Source of the DNA: Rebecca billardiae RCC1528
Lineage: Eukaryota; Haptophyta
Length of the DNA: 64,000 nucleotides
Direction: 5' to 3'
NCBI GenBank assembly: GCA_965240325.2
Contig: OZ251232.1
Location: forward strand, 1,054,001-1,118,000
Notes under the pieces: generated by a model
Database searches by the model: none
What the model saw: the letters and a program-made list of their open reading frames with translations, nothing else
What the model was told of the DNA's origin: nothing
Position numbers and translations under genes: made by a program
In this document: piece after piece, positions 17,201 to 26,000 of the stretch
Layout: each line of letters starts with the position of its first letter
Position numbering within the stretch: the first letter of the stretch is position 1

Positions 17201-18513
17201 TCGGCGGAGCGGCAGAAGACCCAGTGCTCCTTGTAGAGCCCGAGGGTCACCCGAGGCAGGTTGTGGAAATCCTGCGGCGTCGGCAGTCGCATCACCTGCG
17301 CCTGCCCACCGTCCTCGGGGAGGCGATAGGCTGTGATGGCCAGGTTGTTGGCGACCTCCCATGCGCGGATCTCGCCGATGTCCACAGGGTAGACAGCACC
17401 CTCGGGCTCGGTCACGAGGAACTTCCGGTGGACGCTCGGCCGCTCGGGGTGGGCAACGCCGCTCTCCACAGCCTTTGCTGCCTGCAGCGCGGCCATGAAG
17501 CACTTGAGGTCTTGGTTCTTGGGGTTGACGATGCCCATCTTGGCGTTCGCCCACCGCCCTTCGAGCTTCACGTAGCTGCTCCCGGATGTCGCTCCGCGAG
17601 GCGTCACCATGCCGCTGGTTATCCACATCCGGCTGAGGGCGATTGGCTTGTCTGCGTAGATTGACTGCCGCTGCTCGAAGGCGTCTGTGATCATCTCGTT
17701 GACGAGATCGATGAGCGGCTGCGGCTCCTGCTGCCAAACTGCTTTGCCGGCAATGGAGCGACTTGACTTCGAGATGGTGGGGTGCCCTCGTTCGATCATG
17801 CGGCGGTAGGCGTCCTCGGGCAGGCCCGGCATCTCGACCGCAAAGACACCCTTGGTGCTCTTCACATGCAGCGTCTCGATGATGACCCTCACCTTGAGCC
17901 GACTCGATGCTCCGCGCATCAGCTCCTTCTCGATCGTCTCAGCGACAAAGTCGTGGATTGCGCTTGTCAGATGCGACGGCATCTGGTAGAGCGCTTGCTC
18001 TCGCATGAGCAGAGGCGCCGTCGCCTCCACCTGCATCGAGATTGGCATGGTGAAGGTCGTCTCCTTGGTGATCTCCGGCCCATGCACAGCCACCCTGGTC
18101 ATGCCATCATTCAGCATCTTGGCGGTGAAGCCGATCTGCTTGCGCAGCTTCCTCATGCCCTCCGATGTGCGAGGTAGTCGCCTCTTGCGCCCTTGGAGCG
18201 TGAACTGCCCGTCTTGGAGCTCGATGCCCATCGCCTTCAGCTCTGTCTCCATAGGCTGGTGCTTCTCAAGCCTCTCGAGCGTGCGGCGTAGCTGGTCCCA
18301 GCTCTTGCGCGTTCTGGGCATGCGCTTTCGCTTGCCCTGCAGCACGAAGGTCTTGCCATCGACGTTTGGCGTCAGGTTGAACTCGGCAAAGAGCCTCTCG
18401 AGACGGTCTCGGTCGAGCTCGTGGCGCGCGGCGGCATGCCGCCTCATGGGCAGCTCGGGGTCGAGGAGTACCTGCTCGAGTTGGTTGCGGCGGTCAAGGT
18501 CGAGGATGACCAT
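14239..18513 (-). CDS. pPolB: Protein-primed family B DNA polymerase (pPolB)
   Basis: A 1,424-residue replicative polymerase. Exonuclease motifs: HADFETVTIDG (about 520-530) and HNLTGFDANF (about 655-665). Polymerase motifs: A, FDANNLYGWAM (about 965-978); B, KLGPNSCFGKTMER (about 1117-1131); C, TDTDSF (about 1213). Between the exonuclease motifs lies a metal-binding insert, CYLCDGEF with FDHDHYTGAYRGAAC and CTKCNL (about 605-640), of the endonuclease VII-like type often seen in polinton polymerases. Further N-terminal is a C2H2-like finger (CELCLKKF, HQETCH, about 440-465). The first 400 residues are unassigned and may hold a terminal-protein function. Protein-primed synthesis fits the linear genome with terminal repeats. 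The catalytic residues and frame are intact. Confidence 0.92.
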   Translation of the reverse strand: MVILDLDRRNQLEQVLLDPELPMRRHAAARHELDRDRLERLFAEFNLTPNVDGKTFVLQGKRKRMPRTRKSWDQLRRTLERLEKHQPMETELKAMGIELQDGQFTLQGRKRRLPRTSEGMRKLRKQIGFTAKMLNDGMTRVAVHGPEITKETTFTMPISMQVEATAPLLMREQALYQMPSHLTSAIHDFVAETIEKELMRGASSRLKVRVIIETLHVKSTKGVFAVEMPGLPEDAYRRMIERGHPTISKSSRSIAGKAVWQQEPQPLIDLVNEMITDAFEQRQSIYADKPIALSRMWITSGMVTPRGATSGSSYVKLEGRWANAKMGIVNPKNQDLKCFMAALQAAKAVESGVAHPERPSVHRKFLVTEPEGAVYPVDIGEIRAWEVANNLAITAYRLPEDGGQAQVMRLPTPQDFHNLPRVTLGLYKEHWVFCRSADAICANTTYIYCELCLKKFPFNARAKRDEHQETCHDSWTVNYDAQTEEQKLASYMTPREAAAGKDYQTSIEYTGGIEQIVKPLVIHADFETVTIDGEMRPYAVGLIETWSDGAIKYVTFTGPECHIDLVVYLLETYPSYLDTASRHSALKKRSFPLETRQAFDSATCCYLCDGEFGETKNFDHDHYTGAYRGAACTKCNLHASTTNLMASVPVFFHNLTGFDANFLIQALGSERVQGLMNEMARIKQNRKTEILKKRIEAQEALLVSCAVRGDNYDTAQITSLERELASTRPTKALKTDIILQNTQRLKQLTIGGFCFKDTMAFMKESLETLLDNLDPADMRNLRSFASDWARARGLDPEIVFEAARRKGIFPYEIPWHLELDTPIDTLIEKYPDLFLSKLKSSFGIAGQDQHFEAGEDEAIVKLVQLKSAVGLETMRDLLDWYLAIDVHGQADVFTNFQHLFHTNFGLDPSWFLSAPQSFFKTMLKTTGQKIELWQDSRDVDFASKCIRGGYTDVRHKLQTAGGGVHIGYFDANNLYGWAMKLKMPVGAPWDVEPEDFDLHDPRYGRLPSDPGDLDFQGDIGAYVEIDGYFPEHTHQHLNDFVPLPEHRDGKLIAHLDPRVNYVCSVLNLQKAVELGFVVTKVHRVLEMHLAPWMRGYVDQMAALRAQARNDFEKNFFKLGPNSCFGKTMERTLHHQDAGIVSGSVMEKRFLDPRSRYSRHIGGSLFLVSGDKKRYLKTTPVQLGALILESSKLLMQTFWYDGLKPALPNIQLCMTDTDSFIFSVNDKNYKHKMKELAPRWLDMHGYHKRNPMHDASNQKVVGYFKDEFANDRICEVVCNAPKCYSVRSTKKQLRKNKGVPYKVVTKALQHGHYRDIVLRERETHVDYYQIAARSNVVRMERQEKVALRNSYNKGVVAANGLEILSLGHYKLDPRRHFERIIQTHDWDTLTARKAAQIMVDESGYDVSLKWANRIMNEFVTACSTG

Positions 18514-19138
18514 TCTTACTCTGGCGCAGAAAATTTTCGTCGAAAACTAACGCACTTTGGTCCGCCGCTGGCTCGGCCCCCAAGTCCTAAGTTTTTTCCG
18601 CGGATGGCGGGTCGGCGGCTGAGGGTCGGCGGCGGCCGCCCGGGATGCCGACATCGTCGCGCGAGCTCGGCCCAAGTCTTAAGTGCGGATCGAAATATGT
18701 TTTGGGGATGGTCGGCCTCTCTAAAGTTGAGACCCGAAGCTTCGCCGGCATGGTCGCCTTTTTTTACTGGTGGGGGCGCTGGTCTGTCCTGGTGGAAAAA
18801 CCTGGCGGAGTGCTCGAAGTGGCCTCTAAAGTTGAGACCCGAAGCTTCACCGGTAAAATCATGGTCGCCTCGCGAGTTTTTACTGGCGGGGCGCTGGTCT
18901 GTCCTGGTGGAAAAACCTGGCGGAGTGCTCGAAGTGGCCTCTAAAGTTGAGACCCGAAGCTTCACCGGTAAAATCATGGTCGCCTCGCGAGTTTTTACTG
19001 GCGGGGCTCTGGTCTGTCCTGGTGAAAAGCGAGATCCGGAAAGCTTCGGCCTTGGATCACTGGTAGTTCTTGGCCGGCTCGCAAGCTTCGGCCTTGGAAC
19101 TGAGCTTCGGCGGCCGCCCTCGGTTTGTCTTGGCGGGA
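18514..19138. other. Right subterminal noncoding region of the PLV
   Basis: Sequence between the polymerase start and the right TIR. No credible gene is present. It is AT-rich next to the polymerase start (AAAATTTTCGTCGAAAAC) and then holds the tandem repeats described separately. Further partial copies of the AAGCTTCGGCCTTGGA string occur at about 19040-19100. Confidence 0.6.
18718..19030 (+). repeat. PLV subterminal tandem repeats, ~115-bp unit
   Basis: About 2.7 copies. Unit starts are at about 18718 (105 bp, lacking the GTAAAATC insertion), 18823 and 18938; the last two are 115 bp apart and nearly identical. Each begins CTCTAAAGTTGAGACCCGAA and contains CTGGTCTGTCCTGGTG. They occur only at the right end. 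Repeats in this position can act as replication, packaging or transcription control sites; no direct evidence is available. Confidence 0.85.
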
Positions 19139-19383
19139 TCGTAGCGCGCAGTGTATCGAAGTGGCGTCTAAATTTTCGCTTGTGAAAGCATGGTTTTCAG
19201 CGCGAAAATCACCGGCATTTGCCAGTCTCGTTTCGGGTGGCAAACACCGGTGATTTCGGAGGGGCGGGAGGGATGGAGGGTGTGCGCGGATGCGCGAAAA
19301 TGACCTGCGAGTGCCGGCCATTTTGTGACGGCGCGGCGGCCGGGGGTAAACTGTCCTGGTGAGTAGGTAATACCTTCTCTCTC
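19139..19383 (-). repeat. PLV right terminal inverted repeat (245 bp)
   Basis: Exact reverse complement of 5536-5780. The outermost bases are CCTTCTCTCTC. It is followed directly by host-like sequence AGCCGCCATAG. Confidence 0.97.
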
Positions 19384-20075
19384 AGCCGCCATAGTGCGGG
19401 CGACGTGCCCACGGCCCACAATCCACATGCGCGAATTTGTGCGACGTTGCCTCACGTTCACCGCGACGAGCCACGAGGTCGGGCGCGGTCCGCTCCGCCT
19501 CGGCCCGCTCCGACTCCGCGACGCGCTCTTGACAGTTTCCGCGTGGGCCGTCCGGAAGTCAAGAACCCCTCCTACTTGTCGACGGCGCCGACCTCGCCGC
19601 GCTGAACGTCGCACAAATTTGAGATTGGTACGGTTGGTACCCCGGGCGCGGGCCGCATGCCAGGTCCGCGCGGCTCTGTGGGCAAGCGAGCCAAGGGGCG
19701 CAGCGAGTCCGGTGCCGGCTGTCGTACGGGGAGAGCGCGAGCGCGATCTGGGTAACCACTAACCTGACAGTTAGAATAGCCAATAGGGGTTCGGCCCTTT
19801 ACTATCGCAACCGCCTTACCCGCCCGCCTCGCTTCATTAATTGACAGTACGTATGGATATCGTTGATACATTATTGGTTGATGTGCGTTTGAGTGGTACA
19901 GATGGTACAGAACAACACAACAGAAGAGCTCGTCGTCCAAAAATAAATGGCTAAGCGCCGTAGAACTGCTGATGAATACGGATATTCATTCGCTGCGCCT
20001 GATCTAGAGCGCCCTCGGCGTTGAGATCTAGATCACGCGGCTGCGCGCCCAGCGGTGCCCCTCCGCGCCCTCGCT
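19384..20075. other. Right flank of the viral insertion, no gene seen
   Basis: Host DNA between the PLV and the giant receptor gene. It is GC-rich at first and AT-rich at about 19760-19960. No supported reading frame was found. The region probably contains the promoter of the downstream gene. Confidence 0.5.
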
Positions 20076-23000
20076 ATGCCACGCAAAGGGGCGATGACAG
20101 GCTCTGGGGTCGCCACAGCGGTGGTGCCCACCGCCGCGCGTGCGCTTGCAACGCCCACCCATGCGCTCGCACCGCGCGCGCTCATGAGTGTCGCCCGAGC
20201 CCCGAGGGCTTTGACCGACTCGCCGACCTGCTGCTGGCGAGGCGCACGCGCGGCGCCTGCCGACACCCGGCTGGAGCGGGACGCTCGCACTGCGCCGCCT
20301 CTCGTCGCTGCGATCGCTCGAATCGCGAGGAAGACGACGCAGCTGCTGGGACCCATCGCCTGGCTGGCGTGTGGCGCCAGTGCTCGCGCTGCTGGTGTGA
20401 TCGGGCCGCCCCGGCCGGTGGCGAGAAGCCTCGGATCGCACTTCCGAGCGGCGGTCGCCATTCTGCTGCTCATGCTCGGCTGCCCGCAGCCGGCCGCCGC
20501 TGCGATCAACTCGTGCGCTGTGTACAGCGCGGCGATGACCACTTGCCTCGCCGATCCAAGCACGTGCATCTCCCTGTGCGCGCGCGACCGCCCCGCGCCT
20601 CCGCTCGCGCGCTGCTTGCGATTGCTGCCCGGCCCATCTCGCTCGCTCGATCCCCCATCTCGCTCGCTCGACCGCCGCGTGCGTGCGTGACGCGACGTCG
20701 TGCCCGTCGCCGGCGCTGCCTGCTGCCTGTGCGTGCAGGGATGTGAACTCGCAGATCGTGACCACGTGCACGCTGCCCACCGAGATGGGCTCCCTCACGA
20801 AGCTGACGTACCTCGACCTGAGTGACACGTTGGCTGCGTTTGCGATGCCGACGGAGATCGGCGCGCTGACCGCGCTCACGCACTTCGACGCGTACAACGC
20901 CTACTTCAACACGGCGATCCCGTCGCAGCTGGGCGGCTGCACGGCGCTCACGCACCTCAACCTCGGGTTCAACGTCTTCACCGGCCAGATACCGTCCGAG
21001 CTCGGGCTGCTCACGGCGCTTGACTTCCTGCGCGCGAGCCAGCAGACGATCGCGGGCCAGATCCCCTCCGAGCTGGGCGCGCTGACGCGGCTGGCCAACC
21101 TCGAGCTGTGGCTGTCGAGCCTGAGCGGGAGCGTGCCGCCCGAGCTCGGCGCGCTCACGGCGCTGACGAACCTCAAGCTCGACCGCACCTCGCTTGACCA
21201 GGCGCTCCCGACCGAGATTGGCGGCTGGACGGCCGTGACCAACTTGGACGTGTACCAGACGTCCATCCCCGGCTCGGTGCCGACGGAGATCGGGAAGATG
21301 AGCGCGACGGTCGTGCTCGAGCTGGACACGAACTCGCTGTCGTACACGATCCCCACGGAGATCGCGCGCCTGACCCGCGCCACGCACATCTTCCTTAACA
21401 ACAACCCCGCGCTCACGGGCACGCTCCCAACCGAGGTGTCAGCATTCAGCAGCATCGTCTACTTTGGGCTGACCGGCGTGGACGTGTGCGGCTCGGACTA
21501 CGGGCTGGGGTGGGTTGCCTCGCCACCCGGGCCCCCGGGGCTGCCCAGGCCGTGCCCCTCGCCACCGCCGCCGCTTTCGCCACCGCCGCCGATGCTGCCG
21601 CCCTCACCGCCGCCGAGCCCGCCGCCCTCGCCGCCGCCGAGCCCGCCGCCCTCGCCGCCGCCTTCGCCACCGCCGCCGTCGCCGCCGCCGAGTCCGCCAC
21701 CGAGTCCACCGCCCTCGCCTCCGCCGAGCCAGCCTCCCAGCCCTCCGCCCTCGCCGCCTCCGAGCCCGCCTCCGCCCTGGCCACCGCCCAGCCCGCCACC
21801 GTCGCCGCCGCCGAGCCCTCCGCCCTTGCCGCCCCCGCCGCCGCGCACAGAGCCGTTCCCGCCGCCGTCGCCGCCGAGCCCGCCACCCAGCCCACCGCCG
21901 CCCTTGCCTCCGCCCAGCCCGCCGCCGCCGAGCCCGCCGCCGAGCCCGCCGCCGAGCCCGCCGCCGAGCCCGCCGCCGCCGAGCCCGCCGCCCAGCCCGC
22001 CACCGGCGCCACCGCCCAACCCGCCGCCGAGCCCGCCGCCACCATATCCGCCGCCGAGCCCGCCGCCCTCGCCGCCGCCCAGCCCGCCGCCCAGCCCGCC
22101 GCCGAGCCCACCGCCACCATCTCCGCCGCCGAGCCCGCCGCCCTCGCCTCCGCCAAGCCCGCCGCCCTCGCCGCCACCGTCACCACCGCCGTCGCCGCCG
22201 CCGAGCCCACCGCCGTCTCCGCCACCGAGCCCGCCCCCTAAACCGCCGCCGAGCCCACCGCCGTCTCCGCCGCCGGCGCCTCCACCGAGCCCACCGCCGA
22301 GCCCACCGCCCACGCCGCCGCCGAGCCCGCCGCCGCCCTCGCCGCCGCCCCGCCCGCCACCCTCGCCACCGCCGAGCCCGCCGCCGAGCCCGCCACCGTC
22401 CCCACCGCCGTCGCCGCCGCCGAGCCCGCCGCCGGGCCCGCCGCCGAGCCCGCCACCATTACCACCGCCGAGCCCACCGCCGAGCCCGCCGCCACCGTCG
22501 CCGCCGCCGAGCCCGCCACCTTCGCCACCGCCCAGCCCGCCACCGTCGCCACCGCCGCCCTCGCCACCGCCTTTGCCGCCGCCCTCACCGCCGCCGAGCC
22601 CACCGCCGAGCCCGCCGCCCCCCAGCCAGCCGCCCTCACCGCCGCCATCTCCCCCGCCGTCACCACCGCCCTCGCCGCCGCCACCATCCCCACCACCCAG
22701 CCCGCCGCCAAGCCCACCGCCGCCATTGCCGCCACCATCGCCGCCGCCATCATCGCCACCCAGCCCGCCGCCCAGCCCGCCACCGCCCAGCCCGCCGCCG
22801 TCGCCACCACCCTCGCCACCGCCCTCGCCGCCACCATCGCCGCCACCACCTTCACCACCGCCAAGTCCGCCGCCGAGCCCACCGCCCTGGCCGCCACCGA
22901 GCCCACCGCCATATTCCCCGCCGCTGCCGCCGCCGACCCCGCCGCCAAGCCCACCGCCGTCGCCGCCACCATCTCCGCCGCCGAGCCCGCCGCCAAGCCC

Positions 23001-26000
23001 GCCGCCGCCTTTGCCGCCGCCGAGCCCGCCGCCTTCGCCGCCGCCGAGCCCGCCACCAAGTCCACCGCCGCCGAGCCCGCCGCCATCACCGCCACCGGGC
23101 CCGCCACCGAGCCCCCCACCGAGCCCGCCGCCGTCGCCGCCGCCTAGCCCGCCACCCAGCCCACCCCCAAGCCCACCGCCGCCATCACCTCCGCCAAGCC
23201 CGCCGCCCTCACCGCCGCCCTCTCCGCCGCCCTCACCGCCACCGCCCTCGCCGCCACCAAGCCCGCCTCCGAGTCCTCCCCCGTCGCCACCACCGAGTCC
23301 TCCTCCGCCCTCGCCACCGCCGAGCCCGCCACCGTCGCCACCGCCGAGCCCGCCACCGAGCCTGCCACCGAGCCCACCACCAAGCCCGCCACCGAGCCCA
23401 CCGCCAAGCCCGCCACCACCGTCGTCGCCACCGAGCCCGCCGCCCTCGCCGCCGCCGAGTCCACCGCCAAGCCCGCCGCCGCCGAGCCCGCCGCCGTCGC
23501 CACCGCCCTCACCACCGCCTAGCCCGCCACCGAGCCCACCGCCGCCATCGCCGCCGCCGGCTCCGCCGCCGAGCCCTCCGCCCTCGCCACCACCATCGCC
23601 ACCGCCGCCCTCGCCGCCGCCGAGCCCGCCACCGAGCCCGCCGCCCTCGCCACCGCCGAGTCCGCCGCCACCATCGCCACCGCCGAGCCCTCCGCCATCG
23701 CCTCCACCGAGCCCGCCGCCAAGCTTGCCACCGAGCCCGCCGCCGTCTCCGCCGCCGAGCCCACCGCCGAGCCCGCCGCCACCGTCGCCGCCGCCCTCAC
23801 CGCCACCCTCACTGCCACCGAGCCCGCCACCAAGCCCACCGCCGCCGAGCCCACCGCCCTCGCCGCCGCCCTCGCCACCGCCGAGCCCGCCTCCGAGCCC
23901 GCCGCCGCCCTCGCCGCCGCCCTCGCCGCCGCCGACTCCGCCACCCTCGCCGCCACCGTCGCCACCGCCGCCCTCGCCGCCGCCGAGCCCGCCGCCAAGC
24001 CCACCACCGTCGCCACCGCCGAGCCCGCCGCCACCCTCACCGCCGCCGAGCCCACCGCCCTCGCCGCCGCCGAGCCCACCACCGAGCCCGCCGCCGAGCC
24101 CGCCGCCGTCGCCGCCGCCGAGCCCGCCGCCAAGCCCGCCGCCACCGTCGCCGCCCCCAAGCCCGCCGCCCTCACTTCCACCGAGCCCGCCACCAAGCCC
24201 GCCGCCGCCGATCCCACCGCCATCGCCGCCACCGTCATCGCCACCTAGCCCACCACCGAGCCCGCCGCCACCATCGCCGCCGCCCTCGCCGCCGCCAGGC
24301 TCGCCGCCCTCACCGCCTCCCTCGCCACCGCCGCCCTCACCGCCTCCGAGCCCACCGCCGTCGCCGCCGCCGAGCCGACCACCGAGCCCGCCGCCGAGCC
24401 CGCCGCCATCGCCGCCGCCGAGCCCGCCGCCAAGCCCGCCGCCACCGGCGCCGCCGCCCTCACCGCCGCCCTCACTGCCGCCGAGTCCGCCACCAAGCCC
24501 ACCGCCGCCGAGCCCGCCGCCCTCGCCGCCGCCCTCGCCACCGCCGAGCCCGCCTCCGAGCCCGCCGCCGCCCTCGCCGCCGCCCTCGCCGCCGCCGACT
24601 CCGCCACCCTCGCCGCCACCGTCGCCACCGCCGCCCTCGCCGCCGCCGAGCCCGCCGCCAAGCCCACCACCGTCGCCACCGCCGAGCCCGCCGCCACCCT
24701 CACCGCCGCCGAGCCCACCGCCCTCGCCGCCGCCGAGCCCACCACCGAGCCCGCCGCCGAGCCCGCCGCCGTCGCCGCCGCCGAGCCCGCCGCCAAGCCC
24801 GCCGCCACCGTCGCCGCCCCCAAGCCCGCCGCCCTCACTCCCACCGAGCCCGCCACCAAGCCCGCCGCCGCCGATCCCACCGCCATCGCCGCCGCCGTCA
24901 TCGCCGCCTAGCCCACCACCGAGCCCGCCGCCACCATCGCCGCCGCCCTCGCCGCCGCCAGGCTCGCCGCCCTCACCGCCTCCCTCGCCACCGCCGCCCT
25001 CGCGGCCACCGAGCCCGCCGCCGAGCCCGCCACCTATGCCACCGCCGAGTCCGCCGCCGCCCTCGCCACCGCCGAGCCCTCCGCCCTCGCCGCCGCCGAG
25101 CCCGCCGCCGAGCCCGCCGCCACCGGCGCCGCCGCCCTCACCGCCGCCCTCACTGCCGCCGAGTCCGCCACCAAGCCCACCGCCGCCGAGCTCGCCACCC
25201 TCCCCACCACCGTCACCTCCGCCCAGCCCACCACCGAGCCCGCCGCCTCCCTCGCCGCCGCCCTCGCCGCCGCCAAGCCCGCCGCCGTTGCCGCCACCGT
25301 TGCCGCCGCCGCCCTCGCCGCCGCCGAGCCCGCCGCCGAGCCCGCCGCCTTTGCCACCACCGAGTCCGCCGCCACCGTCGCCGCCACCGAGCCCTCCGCC
25401 CTCGTCGCCGCCGAGCCCGCCGCCGAGCCCGCCGCCTCGCCCGCCACCGTCGCCGCCGCCTCGCCCGCCGCCGAGCCCGCCGCCACCCTCGCTTCCGCCG
25501 AGCCCGCCACCAGTACCGCCGCCGAGCCCGCCGCCGAGCCCGCCGCCGCCGAGCGCGCCGCCCTCGCCGCCACCGAGCCCGCCGCCCTTGCCGCCGCCGA
25601 GCCCGCCGCCGCCCTCGCCCCCGCCCTCGCCGCCGCCGAGCCCTCCGCCCTCCCCGCCGCCCTCGCCACCGCCGCCCTCGCCGCCACCGAGCCCGCCACC
25701 GAGCCCGCCGCCGCATCCACCGCCGAGCCCACCACCGCCATCGCCTCCGCCGAGCCCGCCGCCGAGCCTGCCGCCTCTCCCACCGCCGAGCCTTCCCCCG
25801 CCGTTGCCACCACCGAGCCCGCCGCCTTCTGCGCCGCCAAGCCCGCCGCCCAGTCCGCCGCCACCGCTGCCGCCGCCAAGCCCGCCGCCCAGCGCGCCGC
25901 CATCGCCTCCGCCGAGCCCGCCGCCTCCTTCGCCGCCCCCGAGCCCGCCTCCGTCGCCACCTCCGAGCCAGCCCCCCTTGCCGCCGCCAAGCCCGCCTCC

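Larger units (their letters stand above)
5536..19383. mobile_element. Integrated polinton-like virus (PLV), apparently complete
   Basis: A 13,848-bp element bounded by identical 245-bp terminal inverted repeats. It is lower in GC than the surrounding DNA, and its genes are intronless, compact and unbroken. The gene set defines a PLV: double-jelly-roll major capsid protein, single-jelly-roll minor capsid (penton-type) protein, FtsK/HerA-type packaging ATPase and protein-primed family B DNA polymerase. Accessory genes are a class 3 lipase, a GIY-YIG nuclease, a DUF5754-like protein and a LamG virion protein. No retroviral-type integrase, adenovirus-type protease or superfamily 3 helicase was found. 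No clear target-site duplication is visible: the six bases outside are TCAGGC on the left and AGCCGC on the right. PLVs of this kind are known both as integrants in algal genomes and as particles associated with giant viruses of haptophytes. Confidence 0.93.
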
